NCBI GenBank assembly: GCA_003153315.1
Contig: PLYA01000056.1
Coordinates: forward strand, 3,826 to 67,825
Source: Bacteroidota bacterium
GTDB taxonomy: Bacteria > Bacteroidota > Bacteroidia > B-17B0 > Aurantibacillaceae
DNA: 64,000 bases
Direction of reading: 5' to 3'
The position numbers were made by a program, and so were the translations under genes. This document shows positions 37,101 to 46,070 of the stretch, in pieces; position 1 is the first letter of the stretch, and every line of letters starts with the position of its first letter. Under the pieces are notes generated by a model, which was not told the DNA's origin, did not search any database, and was given only the letters and a program-made list of their open reading frames with translations.

Positions 37101-37367
37101 AAAGGCGCTAGACAATGCACTCATCGCATTAACCATCATAGCCGCTTTGGCAGGGTCTCCGAAAGAGAATAAAGAGAAAAAGCGTGCGATTAACAAAAAG
37201 AAAGGAGCTCCCGGCGGGTGACCCACCTCTAATTTATAGGAACAGGCAATATACTCGCCGCAATCCCAAAAACTGGCGGTAGGTTCTATAGTTGAGCAAT
37301 AGGTATAGGATGCAACAATGCAGATTAGCCACCCTACAATATTGTTTAATTTTCTATAATTGGTCAT
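34119..37367 (-). CDS. DUF2723 membrane protein, TMEM260-like glycosyltransferase
   Basis: A 1082-residue protein. The N-terminal domain (to about 230) carries the DUF2723 signature: [22 protein letters not shown], split here, and [20 protein letters not shown], with acidic residues in the first periplasmic loop as in GT-C glycosyltransferases. About 12 or 13 membrane segments extend to residue 690. A large soluble C-terminal part follows with [20 protein letters not shown] and, at the end, TPR-like helices. The human relative TMEM260 is an O-mannosyltransferase, so a role in protein or glycan glycosylation at the inner membrane is likely. The polysaccharide deacetylase follows directly. Confidence 0.9.
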   Translation of the reverse strand: [1082 protein letters not shown]

Positions 37368-37397
37368 ATTTTATTTTAAAGATTGTGCGAATTTAGT

Positions 37398-37441
37398 AAA
37401 AAAGGCTTAGCAGCCGCAAATTAAGACAAAAGCCCTTTTTT
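37398..37441. terminator. Terminator-like hairpin, bidirectional
   Basis: AAAAAAGGCTT (37398-37408) can pair with AAGCCCTTTTTT (37430-37441) across a bulge, with T-runs on either strand. It lies 95 bp beyond the stop of the minus-strand membrane protein gene at 37536, which it could terminate. Confidence 0.45.
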
Positions 37442-37535
37442 ACAGGAAATATTAACAGAAAAATGAGTGATTTATTGTACTAAGTCTTTGCAACATAAAG
37501 CCGCTTTACAAATTAAGAAAGAAATACCTTACTAA

Positions 37536-38222
37536 TTAAATACTTCTAAAGCTGGGTGTTATTTCCTCATGAAGACATATCCCTCTATAAATTACATACA
37601 TGCTTAGCGCCATAAATACATGACTTAAATCTATATGATTAAACCACACCGAATATGCAAACTGAAAGATATGACATAACACCGCCACTACAGCTAAACC
37701 TATACCATATATAACTTTAATACTTAGCGGGGAGCCTGTTTTTTTGTAGTTAATATATTCCAATATAGTTACGTTAAGCAGCAAGCCAAATGCCCCATGA
37801 ATTTCTACCACTACAAATGACCATGATATAAAAACAGCTATAAATGCTGCAATAACTCCCAGACTATTAATAAAGACTAATCTTTTAAAAACAAAATTGC
37901 CCAGTATCAAACGGGTATTATATATGGCGGCAAACTGAGCGCATGTTATGCCCGATATACCAAATAACCAACCATATATTTTGGCATCAACACCAAAATA
38001 ATATAAAAATGCGTGTCCTACTACCGCACTTACAATAGTAGAAACGCCCGTAAGCAAAAAGAACCAACGATATAGGTTAATGGCTTTGTAAGTGCTTAAC
38101 GACTTGGTTTTATAAAAAGCATAAAAACAAATCGCGCACAAAATAACATCCGTCAATACCGAAATGGGTTCGTCAATTCGTAAGGTTCCAAAAAAGATGG
38201 TAGGGTTTTGAAAGGGAATCAT
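37536..38222 (-). CDS. Seven-helix membrane protein of unknown function
   Basis: A 228-residue polytopic protein with about seven hydrophobic segments, beginning MIPFQNPTIFFGTLRIDEPI. The arrangement (helical bundle, HAFLYYFG, CHIFQFAYSVWFNH, HEEI at the end) resembles uncharacterised seven-helix families such as DUF6962, but I am not sure of that. A longer frame starts at 38252, yet a -7 box TACTTTTG (38242 to 38235) sits inside its first codons, so I place the start at the ATG at 38222. It diverges from cysS. Confidence 0.75.
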   Translation of the reverse strand: MIPFQNPTIFFGTLRIDEPISVLTDVILCAICFYAFYKTKSLSTYKAINLYRWFFLLTGVSTIVSAVVGHAFLYYFGVDAKIYGWLFGISGITCAQFAAIYNTRLILGNFVFKRLVFINSLGVIAAFIAVFISWSFVVVEIHGAFGLLLNVTILEYINYKKTGSPLSIKVIYGIGLAVVAVLCHIFQFAYSVWFNHIDLSHVFMALSMYVIYRGICLHEEITPSFRSI

Positions 38223-38312
38223 AATGGCGGGTGTCAAAAGTAAGGAATACATTGCAAACCATGCCTTGTATTTTGTACAATGTATTCTGTACTTTTACGC
38301 TCTTAAATAATT

Positions 38313-39839
38313 ATGCAACCACTATATATTCATAACACTTTAACACGCAAAAAGGAACTTTTTAAACCTATTAACGAGTCGCACGTTGGTATGTATGTTT
38401 GCGGACCAACCCTTTACAGCGATGTGCATATTGGCAACTGTCGTACCTTTACTTCGTTTGATATCATGTATCGTTATCTGTTGCACATAGGTTACAAAGT
38501 GCGTTATGTGCGCAACATTACCGATGTGGGGCATTTAGAAGATGAAGTTGCCGGTGTAGGCGAAGACCGCATTGGTAAACAAGCTAGACTAAAGCAGCTT
38601 GAGCCTATGGAAATTGTACAACGTTATGCCTTTGGTTTTCGTGAGGTGATGAGTTTGATAAATAATCTTCCGCCGAGTATTGAGCCTACTGCATCGGGTC
38701 ATATACCCGAACAAATAGAAATGACTCAAAAGATTATTGAGCATGGCTTTGCTTATGAGAAAGATGGCAATGTATATTTTGATGTAGAGAAGTTTGCTAA
38801 ATCTAATAACTATGGTGTTTTATCAGGGCGTAGTTTAGATGACCAGTTAAACAACACCCGAGAGCTTGATGGACAGGAAGAAAAGAAAGGTCGCCTTGAT
38901 TTTGCTCTATGGAAAAAAGCCAAGCCCGAACATATTATGCGCTGGAACTCCCCTTGGGGTGTAGGCTTTCCGGGTTGGCATATCGAGTGTTCTGCAATGA
39001 GTCAGAAATATTTGGGAGAAACGTTTGATATACACGGTGGCGGTATGGATTTAATTCCTACGCATCATACCAACGAGGTAGCACAAAGTGTGGGTTGCTG
39101 CGGTAATGCACCGGTAAACTATTGGGTGCATACCAATATGCTAACGCTTAACGGACAAAAAATGTCCCGCTCATTAGGTAATGTGTTTCTGCCTGTAGAG
39201 TTATTTACCGGAATGAAACTGGCAGCAGATTCGCCAAGTGCTACACCTTCTCAAGCCAAATTAGATGGTAAACATCCTTTGTTTGAGAAAGCGTATAGCC
39301 CTAATGTAGTGCGCTTCTTTATGATGCAAACGCATTATGCAAGTACTTTAGATTTCTCGAATGAAGCCTTGCAGGGCTCTGAAAAAGGTTTTAACCGTTT
39401 GATGGAGAGTTATAATACCCTTGATAAATTAACTCCTTCAGCAACTTCTTCCGTTGATATAAAGAAAATTCAGGAGGCTTGCTATGCCGCCATGAATGAT
39501 GATTTTAATACTCCCATCCTTCTTGCTAATTTATTTGAGTGCGCACGTATTATAAATACGGTTAATGATAAAAAAGAAACACTTAACGTAGCTGATATTG
39601 ATTTGCTGAAGAAAATTTACAAAGACTTTATTATAGATGTGCTGGGCTTAAAGCGTGAAGAACAAAGCGGCAAAAGTGTAGAGGCCTTGAACAATGTTAT
39701 GAACTTAGTAATTGACTTACGTAAAAAAGTAAAAGATAATAAAGACTATGCCACTGCCGATGAAATACGCAACCGATTGCAGGAAAGTGGTATTCAAATA
39801 AAAGATGGTAAGGAAGGAACTAACTGGACAATTAATTAA
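38313..39839 (+). CDS. cysS: Cysteinyl-tRNA synthetase
   Basis: A 508-residue class I synthetase that charges tRNA-Cys. It has [20 protein letters not shown] (zinc-ligand Cys and HIGH-type motif), [15 protein letters not shown], the zinc ligands in [10 protein letters not shown] and [10 protein letters not shown], and KMSRSLGN (Lys283) as the KMSKS loop. The C-terminal DALR-type helical domain contains [16 protein letters not shown]. The length is typical. A promoter-like TACTTTTA lies at 38290-38297 before the ATG. The M28 peptidase gene follows after 6 bp. Confidence 0.96.
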   Translation: MQPLYIHNTLTRKKELFKPINESHVGMYVCGPTLYSDVHIGNCRTFTSFDIMYRYLLHIGYKVRYVRNITDVGHLEDEVAGVGEDRIGKQARLKQLEPMEIVQRYAFGFREVMSLINNLPPSIEPTASGHIPEQIEMTQKIIEHGFAYEKDGNVYFDVEKFAKSNNYGVLSGRSLDDQLNNTRELDGQEEKKGRLDFALWKKAKPEHIMRWNSPWGVGFPGWHIECSAMSQKYLGETFDIHGGGMDLIPTHHTNEVAQSVGCCGNAPVNYWVHTNMLTLNGQKMSRSLGNVFLPVELFTGMKLAADSPSATPSQAKLDGKHPLFEKAYSPNVVRFFMMQTHYASTLDFSNEALQGSEKGFNRLMESYNTLDKLTPSATSSVDIKKIQEACYAAMNDDFNTPILLANLFECARIINTVNDKKETLNVADIDLLKKIYKDFIIDVLGLKREEQSGKSVEALNNVMNLVIDLRKKVKDNKDYATADEIRNRLQESGIQIKDGKEGTNWTIN

Positions 39840-39845
39840 TCTATA

Positions 39846-40859
39846 ATGAAGAATAAACACCTTATATATTTTACATCTGCTCTTTTGCTTCTTAATTCAT
39901 GTAACAATGAAACTAAAACTGTTCAGGAAACAAAACAACCTGAAGTAAATACTCCTGAAGTAAAGCACGTTACCCCTCCTGATTTTAATGCTGATTCTGC
40001 TTATGTGTATGTAGAAGCACAAGCTAAAATGGGTCCGCGTGAGCCGGGTAGCAAAGCGCACGAACAGGCAGTAACTTATTTCGAAAGGAAGTTTAAAGAG
40101 TATGGTGGAGAGGTTATTATTCAGAAAGCAACCGTTACCAGTTTCGACCAAAAGAAATGGTTATCAAAAAACATTATTGCTTCTTTTAATCCTCAAAGCA
40201 CAAGCCGTGTGATGTTATCTGCTCATTGGGATTCTCGTCCGTTTTGCGACAGAGACAGCAACAAAGCCAATCAAAAAATGGCTTGTCCGGGTGTTAACGA
40301 TGGAGCGAGTGGTGCAGGGGTGTTAATAGAAGTAGCACGCGAATTGGCTAAACAAAAGCCAGGCATAGGTATTGATATTTTGTTATGGGACATGGAAGAC
40401 TACGGACAAGGCAGTGTAGAAAGTAATGCTCCTCCTTTGGAAGATGATTGGGCTTTGGGCTCGCAATACTGGAGTCAGAATATGCACAAACCCGGTTATA
40501 CTGCCCGCTTTGGTATTCTGTTGGATATGGTAGGAGCTAAAGGAACTGTTTTTCCTAAAGAAGAATTTTCTGTTTTTTATGCTTCTCAGGTTGTAAATAA
40601 AATATGGAGTACAGCTTCTAATCTTGGTTACAGCAATTATTTTGAAAGTAAACAAATCGGAAAAATAACCGATGACCACGTATATGTAAACAAATCTGCC
40701 AGCATACCTACTGTTGATATTATTGGATACTCGCCCGATGCGGGTGGCTTCTTTCGTTACCACCATTGCCTGAAAGATGACATGAGTAATATAGATAAGA
40801 GTACCCTAAAGGCAGTAGGACAAACCCTTTTAGAAGTTATTTATAACGAACAACCGTAG
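39846..40859 (+). CDS. M28-family peptidase, lipoprotein (glutaminyl cyclase-like)
   Basis: A 337-residue protein with a lipoprotein signal peptide (lipobox LLNSC, Cys about residue 19). The catalytic domain shows MLSAHWDSRPFCD (zinc His and Asp), PGVNDGASGAGVLIE, LLWDMEDYG and, near the end, RYHHCLKDD with a His. The pattern HWDSR and WDMEDYG fits the glutaminyl-peptide cyclotransferase branch of M28, which cyclises N-terminal Gln to pyroglutamate. That activity would suit Bacteroidota, where many exported proteins begin with Gln after signal cleavage, as several in this window do. It abuts the next gene. Confidence 0.88.
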   Translation: MKNKHLIYFTSALLLLNSCNNETKTVQETKQPEVNTPEVKHVTPPDFNADSAYVYVEAQAKMGPREPGSKAHEQAVTYFERKFKEYGGEVIIQKATVTSFDQKKWLSKNIIASFNPQSTSRVMLSAHWDSRPFCDRDSNKANQKMACPGVNDGASGAGVLIEVARELAKQKPGIGIDILLWDMEDYGQGSVESNAPPLEDDWALGSQYWSQNMHKPGYTARFGILLDMVGAKGTVFPKEEFSVFYASQVVNKIWSTASNLGYSNYFESKQIGKITDDHVYVNKSASIPTVDIIGYSPDAGGFFRYHHCLKDDMSNIDKSTLKAVGQTLLEVIYNEQP

Positions 40860-41504
40860 ATGCAAAAACTAACCATTTCTCTGTTTAAACAACTTACCCT
40901 GCTGGTGGCTTTGGTATGTACCATCACCCATTTGTTTGTAAAAGCCTTTGATAAAAATAGCATGATAGGCTTATTAATTGGCTTGGGTATTTTATATGTA
41001 TGCCTTGCCGTAGCGGAATTCACTACCAAATTGGCAAGAATGAGTTTGCCCTTTGACAGGTTCTTTTATTTACCTTATGAAGTTATTTCCGATAAAGCTA
41101 TCCGTTTAGGTGCCTTTGCCATTGCAGGGGGCGTGCTTTGGATATCCTCTTCGGCATTAGTTTTTTTAGCAGGCTTATTGTTTCTCATAATCCTGGCAGA
41201 TGTGTTGGTGTTTATACTTAAAGTAAAACAAAAGGTTTATTATGTAAGCCTGTTTGCCAATTATGTACTCATCTCTTTAGAGAGAGAGCATAAAGTATTT
41301 GCCTCTCAAATAATGGGTGTAGAATACCGTTATGATATTTTCTACCTCAAATTAAAAGACAAAAAAACGGTATCACTGGTTACCGACCGCCTGGCAGAGA
41401 ATCAAAAGCAAATCTTTACCCAAAAGTTTGTGCAATGGGTACAACGCAACCAACTTGAATTTACTGCCGAAGCCAAAGAAAAACTTCAGGGTATACTAAA
41501 CTAA
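40860..41504 (+). CDS. Small membrane protein of unknown function
   Basis: A 214-residue protein with about four membrane segments in the first 120 residues (for example LTLLVALVCTITHLFV, MIGLLIGLGILYVCLAVA, ALVFLAGLLFLIILADVLVFIL), followed by a soluble C-terminal part with predicted strands (KLKDKKTVSLV). No motif is recognised. The ATG immediately follows the stop of the M28 peptidase, so it is translationally linked to it. Function unknown. Confidence 0.8.
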   Translation: MQKLTISLFKQLTLLVALVCTITHLFVKAFDKNSMIGLLIGLGILYVCLAVAEFTTKLARMSLPFDRFFYLPYEVISDKAIRLGAFAIAGGVLWISSSALVFLAGLLFLIILADVLVFILKVKQKVYYVSLFANYVLISLEREHKVFASQIMGVEYRYDIFYLKLKDKKTVSLVTDRLAENQKQIFTQKFVQWVQRNQLEFTAEAKEKLQGILN

Positions 41505-41546
41505 ATAATAGAAATGTTTCAGGTTTTAGTATAAATAGAAGATTTT

Positions 41547-41951
41547 TTGACACAAATGAATTATTTTCTCACACAAATGTTCATTTTTTTGAAACAAATG
41601 AACAATTCTTTCGAAGAAATGATCAATTCTTTGAGACAAATGAACAATTCTTTCGAAGAAATGATCAATTCTTTGAGACAAATGAACAATTCTTTCAAAG
41701 AAATGAATTATTCTTCGAGACAAATGAATTATTCTTCGAGACAAATGAACAATTCTTTTGAAGAAATGATCAATTCTTTGAGACAAATGAACAATTCTTT
41801 CAAAGAAATGAATTATTCTTCGAGACAAATGAATTATTCTTCGAGACAAATGAACAATTCTTTCAAAGAAATGAATTATTCTTCAAGACAAATGAATAAT
41901 TGTATCGAAAATATATTCATTTCTTCCCAAAATATAGCTTATTGCCTCTAA
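41547..41951 (+). CDS. Candidate heptad-repeat protein (21-bp array)
   Basis: A 134-codon frame starting at TTG (41547; first ATG at 41556) that consists almost entirely of heptads such as MNNSFEE, MINSLRQ, MNNSFKE and MNYSSRQ. Met recurs at one position, and Phe, Leu or Ser four residues later, so many units show the 4-3 spacing of a coiled coil. Differences between units are partly synonymous in this frame (TTC/TTT, TCG/TCA, AAC/AAT). The opposite strand is also open (41849-41526) and gives heptads with the pattern FFERIVH LSQRIDH, so coding by either strand is not settled. No promoter or recognisable domain is seen. It may be a non-coding repeat. Confidence 0.4.
   Translation: MTQMNYFLTQMFIFLKQMNNSFEEMINSLRQMNNSFEEMINSLRQMNNSFKEMNYSSRQMNYSSRQMNNSFEEMINSLRQMNNSFKEMNYSSRQMNYSSRQMNNSFKEMNYSSRQMNNCIENIFISSQNIAYCL
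41556..41933 (+). repeat. Tandem array of eighteen 21-bp units
   Basis: Eighteen gapless units of exactly 21 bp (378 bp), each containing ATGAA or ATGAT near its start and ATTCTT in the middle. Four unit types recur, and a five-unit block (105 bp) appears twice in succession (units 5-9 and 10-14), which indicates a segmental duplication. The remainder of the 600-base spacer 41505-42104 holds nothing I can identify apart from the presumed promoter of the DUF2130 gene. Confidence 0.9.
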
Positions 41952-42104
41952 AACAGGTTTGTTTCTTTAGAATTGGTAAAGGTTTGTGACGAGTTAGTGG
42001 GTATTTGTGTTAAAGACAGATAAGTATTACTCCTACTTAACATTATTTCAGCTTCTTAGTAAGAAACAAATTTGTAGTTTTAAAACATATTATACCATAT
42101 ACTT

Positions 42105-43382
42105 ATGAATGAGATTATATGCCCGAATTGCCATAAGGCTTTTAAAGTAGATGAAGCAGGTTTTGCTGACATTCTTAAACAGGTTAGAGATCATAAATTT
42201 GAAGAAGAATTGACAAATAGATTAAACCTTGCAGAAAAAGATAAAGTAAGTGCTATAAAATTAGCGGAAGCAAACGTTAGAAATTCTCTGCAAGAACAAC
42301 TTGCAAAAAAGGACAACGAGCTTATTGCGCTCAAAGCCCAAAATGAGTTAGAATTATCCAAAAAGTTAGCTCAAAAAGAAGTTGAGATAACTCAAATGAA
42401 AGCAAAAATTAACAATGCCGAAGTTGAGAAAAAACTCGCTGTTAATGAGGCTGTCCAAAAAATTGAAAAGGAACGTGACAATTTGGAAAATAATATAAAG
42501 ACCAAAGAATTAGAAAAACAAAATATTGAAAATTCATTAAAGCAACAATTTTCAACTGAATTGCAAAATAAAGATGCAATTATAAAATATAAAGACGATG
42601 AGATTGCTCGTGTTAAAGACATGAAGCTTAAACTTTCGACTAAAATGTTAGGAGAAACTCTCGAACAACATTGTGAAACTGAGTTTAATAAACTTCGTGC
42701 AACAGCATTTCAAAAAGCATATTTTGAAAAAGACAACGATTCAAAATCTGGTAGTAAAGGAGATTACATTTATAAGGAGACTGACGAAGCAGGGAACGAA
42801 ATCATTTCAATAATGTTTGAAATGAAGAATGAAGGAGATGAAACAGCAACAAAAAAGAAGAATGAAGATTTTTTAAAGGAACTTGACAAAGACCGAAACG
42901 AAAAAAAATGCGAATACGCAGTTCTTGTTACACTTTTAGAAGCAGAAAGTGAATTTTACAATACAGGTATAGTTGATGTATCACACAAATACAATAAAAT
43001 GTATGTTGTACGACCTCAATTTTTTATTCCTATTATCACTTTACTTCGTAATGCGGCAATGAACTCTATTCAGTATAAAGCAGAACTTGCATTGGTAAAA
43101 AGTCAAAATATTGACATTACTAATTTTGAGGAAAATATTAATACTTTTAAAACAGGGTTTGCAAAAAACTATGACTTGGCTAGTAGACAATTTAAGACAG
43201 CAATTGAAGAAATAGATAAGACAATAGTACACCTTAATAAAACAAAAGAAGCTCTTTTATCGTCAGTTAATAATCTGCGATTAGCCAACAATAAAGCTGA
43301 AGATTTAACAATCAAAAAATTGACACTGGGAAATCCCACAATGACAGTAAAGTTTGAAGAATTAAATAAAAAAGCTGAATAA
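42105..43382 (+). CDS. DUF2130 family protein
   Basis: A 425-residue protein. The N-terminus has a short zinc-ribbon-like segment [10 protein letters not shown], then a long coiled coil (about residues 30-180, highly charged). The DUF2130 core (about 180-340) contains [25 protein letters not shown], given here as its first and last parts, followed by [17 protein letters not shown] and [19 protein letters not shown]-terminal helical region follows. The core resembles a restriction-endonuclease-like fold, with the E-x-K motif EMKNE a plausible active-site remnant. The biological role is unknown to me. It is predicted cytoplasmic. Confidence 0.9.
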   Translation: MNEIICPNCHKAFKVDEAGFADILKQVRDHKFEEELTNRLNLAEKDKVSAIKLAEANVRNSLQEQLAKKDNELIALKAQNELELSKKLAQKEVEITQMKAKINNAEVEKKLAVNEAVQKIEKERDNLENNIKTKELEKQNIENSLKQQFSTELQNKDAIIKYKDDEIARVKDMKLKLSTKMLGETLEQHCETEFNKLRATAFQKAYFEKDNDSKSGSKGDYIYKETDEAGNEIISIMFEMKNEGDETATKKKNEDFLKELDKDRNEKKCEYAVLVTLLEAESEFYNTGIVDVSHKYNKMYVVRPQFFIPIITLLRNAAMNSIQYKAELALVKSQNIDITNFEENINTFKTGFAKNYDLASRQFKTAIEEIDKTIVHLNKTKEALLSSVNNLRLANNKAEDLTIKKLTLGNPTMTVKFEELNKKAE

Positions 43383-43442
43383 AAGAAAAAAGAATGCATA
43401 ACACGGATTTTGCGTTAGTGTTGGAAGGAGATACTAAAATTG

Positions 43443-44762
43443 ATGAATAAATTGATCTCTCGTTTCTTATGTCTTGTATCTTGCACCTTGATACTTGTTT
43501 CCTGTGATACTAGCAAGCCTCAACAAGGGCAACAGAAGCAGGGGCAAGGACGTAACAAGGAAAGAGAGCAAAACAGAACCTACAGCAAAGAAGATAATGA
43601 GTTGCAGGTATCTATGTTTTTATATCATAGTGATGAGATAAACTCTCAGTTGTACTATAACATAAATAACAATCAGGTACTATATAGAAAATCAGATTCT
43701 ACAGGTGACTTTATAGCACGCGTAAAAGTTTTTTACAAACTACTTCCTAACGCAGATGCTAAAACCTATTATGATACAGCTACGGTATATATTACTGATA
43801 GGAGTCAAAAAGAACCTCAAACAAAATATATAACAGGATGCTTTCCTTTAAGAATAAATGCACCTCAGCCTTGCTATATAGAACTACACATAAGCGATGT
43901 AAATGGTAAACGGCAACATACCCACTATATCAAGTGCGATAAAACGAATCCTTACACGCAGCAGAATTATATGTTATTAGGCAGCGGCAGCAGTATTTAT
44001 TATTCTAATAAAATTGAAAGCGGCAGTAATGTATTAGTAAATAATGGACGAGTACCTTTTCACAAAGCCCGGGTAGATTTCTTTATGAATGATTACTCCT
44101 TGCCTCCACCGCCTTTTAGTCAAAGAGAACCTTTGCCCTATCCTTCCATTCCCGATTCTACTTTTTATGTAACCAGTATGGATGGACATAGTATTCCGTT
44201 GAAAGTAGCTAAACGGGGCATTTATTTTATTCGTTTGGATTCTGCATCAAACGCAACAGGATGCACTGTTATGGGAGTAGAGCAATACTTCCCTAAAGTA
44301 TTATCTCATGCACAAATGATTGCTGCTACCCGTTTTATCATGAATAAGGATGAACATCAAAAACTGCTGGATGCACAGGATAAACAAGCTGCCATAGACA
44401 ATTTTTGGTTAACCTTGGGTGGTTCACAAGACAGGGCAAAAGAATTAATTAAAAAGTATTATAACCGCGTTCAGGATGCCAATACCTTTTTTACTTCACA
44501 CATAGAAGGCTGGAAAACGGATATGGGCATGATTTATATTGTTTTCGGTCCACCCACAAAAACATACAAAACACAACAAATGGAAACATGGGTATATGGT
44601 AAAGAAGGAACCCCCAACTCAGCTACATTCAGGTTCGAGAAAATAAATAATCCATTCTCAGACCATAATTTTAAACTGATACGCAATGCCAGTTACAGTT
44701 ATCCTTGGACCATTGCCGTAAATAACTGGCGGGAAGGACATGTATATTTAGATACGAAATAA
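43443..44762 (+). CDS. GWxTD domain lipoprotein
   Basis: A 439-residue protein beginning at ATG 43443 (a TTG three bases earlier is less likely). It has a lipoprotein signal with lipobox LVSC (Cys about residue 20) and a Gln/Arg-rich linker. A beta-rich region (about 50-270) precedes a C-terminal GWxTD domain (about 290-400): helical segment with FWLTLGGSQDRAKELIKKYY and the motif GWKTDMGMIYIVFGPP. GWxTD proteins are widespread in Bacteroidota and of unknown function. The protein is exposed at an outer or inner membrane surface. Confidence 0.9.
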   Translation: MNKLISRFLCLVSCTLILVSCDTSKPQQGQQKQGQGRNKEREQNRTYSKEDNELQVSMFLYHSDEINSQLYYNINNNQVLYRKSDSTGDFIARVKVFYKLLPNADAKTYYDTATVYITDRSQKEPQTKYITGCFPLRINAPQPCYIELHISDVNGKRQHTHYIKCDKTNPYTQQNYMLLGSGSSIYYSNKIESGSNVLVNNGRVPFHKARVDFFMNDYSLPPPPFSQREPLPYPSIPDSTFYVTSMDGHSIPLKVAKRGIYFIRLDSASNATGCTVMGVEQYFPKVLSHAQMIAATRFIMNKDEHQKLLDAQDKQAAIDNFWLTLGGSQDRAKELIKKYYNRVQDANTFFTSHIEGWKTDMGMIYIVFGPPTKTYKTQQMETWVYGKEGTPNSATFRFEKINNPFSDHNFKLIRNASYSYPWTIAVNNWREGHVYLDTK

Positions 44763-44802
44763 ATATATACAAGTTTAGGTTTGTTTTTACTATAAAAGAA
44801 TA

Positions 44803-45207
44803 TTAATTTTCAAACAAGATTTGTTTTTTATTTAACTGTTCTCTTAGCCATTCAATGGCAGATTGTTCATCTGTAAAAATGCGTGATGAAGACAATGGTT
44901 TATGGAATTTAATGAAGAAATTTCCCAACAATTTATTAGCTAATGAAGTAGTTACAATAGCAACTGCCAAACGTTTTTTAGATTTGGCAAATTCTTCTCT
45001 GGCTTCAAAACTGATATTGCCCGAAACATTTACATTAAACAATATAACATACTCCTTTCCATTTGCCAATTCAATGGCTTCGGCAATGGCTTCTTTAGCA
45101 TCATTTTGCTCCAGTTCTATACCCTCAACCACTGTCATGCATATTATCTGAGGCTCAATAAGCCTTAATGATATTTTTTTAATGTCGAATGCCTGCTTGT
45201 TATCCAT
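44803..45207 (-). CDS. SpoIIAA/STAS-like small protein
   Basis: A 134-residue protein with alternating strands and helices and a C-terminal RIFTDEQSAIEWLREQL, a pattern typical of SpoIIAA-like (STAS-fold) proteins that end with an [RIF]-x-[ED]xxAxxWL helix. A frame from 45219 (TTG) is possible, but a -7 box TAAGTTTG (45224 to 45217) overlaps it, so the ATG at 45207 is preferred. The role is unknown, possibly a regulatory or lipid-binding partner. It diverges from fabG. Confidence 0.75.
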   Translation of the reverse strand: MDNKQAFDIKKISLRLIEPQIICMTVVEGIELEQNDAKEAIAEAIELANGKEYVILFNVNVSGNISFEAREEFAKSKKRLAVAIVTTSLANKLLGNFFIKFHKPLSSSRIFTDEQSAIEWLREQLNKKQILFEN

Positions 45208-45288
45208 TTCAGGAAACAAACTTAGTTATTTATTCTAAAATTAGTTTTAGCTGTTAACTATATTCATTTAACCTGATAAGTTTTCTAT

Positions 45289-45296
45289 TATCTTTG
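45289..45296 (+). promoter_or_regulatory. -7 box of fabG
   Basis: TATCTTTG fits the consensus exactly. It overlaps the TTG at 45294 that opens the longest frame, so translation starts at the ATG at 45312, 15 bp after the box. Confidence 0.65.
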
Positions 45297-45311
45297 CTTC
45301 AAACACGATTT

Positions 45312-46058
45312 ATGCAATTAGTAAAAGGAAAAACAGCTATTATAACAGGGGCTTCGCGAGGCATTGGACACGGAATTGCATTGGCATTTGCCAAACAGGG
45401 TGCTAATGTGGCCTTTACCTATTTAAGTTCTGATGAGAAAGCAAAAGCTTTAGAAGCTGAGCTGACTGCTTTTGGTATCAAAGCCAAAGGCTATAAAAGC
45501 GATGCGGCAAATTTTAAAGCAGCCGAAGAGTTGGTTAATCAGGTAGTTGCCGAATTTGGTACCGTTGATATATTGGTTAACAATGCCGGCATTACCCGAG
45601 ATACCTTGTTGATGCGCATGAGCGAACAACAGTGGGATGAGGTGATAAATGCCAATTTAAAGTCTGTTTTTAACCTTACCAAAGCAGTTACCAAACCTAT
45701 GCTAAAGGCTCGTTATGGTTCTATTATTAATATGAGTTCGGTAGTGGGTGTTAAAGGTAATGCAGGTCAGAGTAACTATGCCGCATCTAAAGCAGGTATT
45801 ATTGGGTTTACCAAATCTATTGCGTTAGAATTGGGCTCGCGTAACATACGTTGCAATGCCATTGCTCCCGGTTTTATAGAAACAGAAATGACTGCCGTGT
45901 TGGATGAAAAGGTAGTACAAGGTTGGAGAGACGGCATTCCTCTAAAACGTGGTGGAACTGTAGATGATGTGGCGAATGCTACTTTATTTTTGGCAAGCGA
46001 TATGAGTGCATATATTACCGGACAGTGTCTTAATGTTTGCGGAGGTATGCTTACTTAA
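45312..46058 (+). CDS. fabG: 3-oxoacyl-ACP reductase
   Basis: A 248-residue short-chain dehydrogenase (start ATG 45312) that reduces 3-oxoacyl-ACP with NADPH in fatty-acid synthesis. NADP-binding motif TGASRGIG at residues 12-19, then NNAGITRDTLLMRM, the catalytic Ser in NMSSVVGVKGNAGQ, Tyr and Lys in YAASKAG, and the IRCNAIAPGFIETEMT segment typical of FabG. The length is typical. It starts a run of closely spaced plus-strand genes, although the downstream genes are not lipid genes. Confidence 0.95.
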   Translation: MQLVKGKTAIITGASRGIGHGIALAFAKQGANVAFTYLSSDEKAKALEAELTAFGIKAKGYKSDAANFKAAEELVNQVVAEFGTVDILVNNAGITRDTLLMRMSEQQWDEVINANLKSVFNLTKAVTKPMLKARYGSIINMSSVVGVKGNAGQSNYAASKAGIIGFTKSIALELGSRNIRCNAIAPGFIETEMTAVLDEKVVQGWRDGIPLKRGGTVDDVANATLFLASDMSAYITGQCLNVCGGMLT

Positions 46059-46070
46059 TAAAAACTATAC

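Noticed and set aside
41556-41933. CRISPR array
   Set aside because: The units follow each other without spacers and vary inside each unit; there are no cas genes nearby. The same reasoning excludes 24602-24832 and 59681-60058.
42105-43382. DUF2130 gene as part of a restriction or defence island
   Set aside because: The core may have a nuclease-like fold, but no methyltransferase, helicase or other defence gene lies next to it; neighbours are housekeeping genes and a repeat array.
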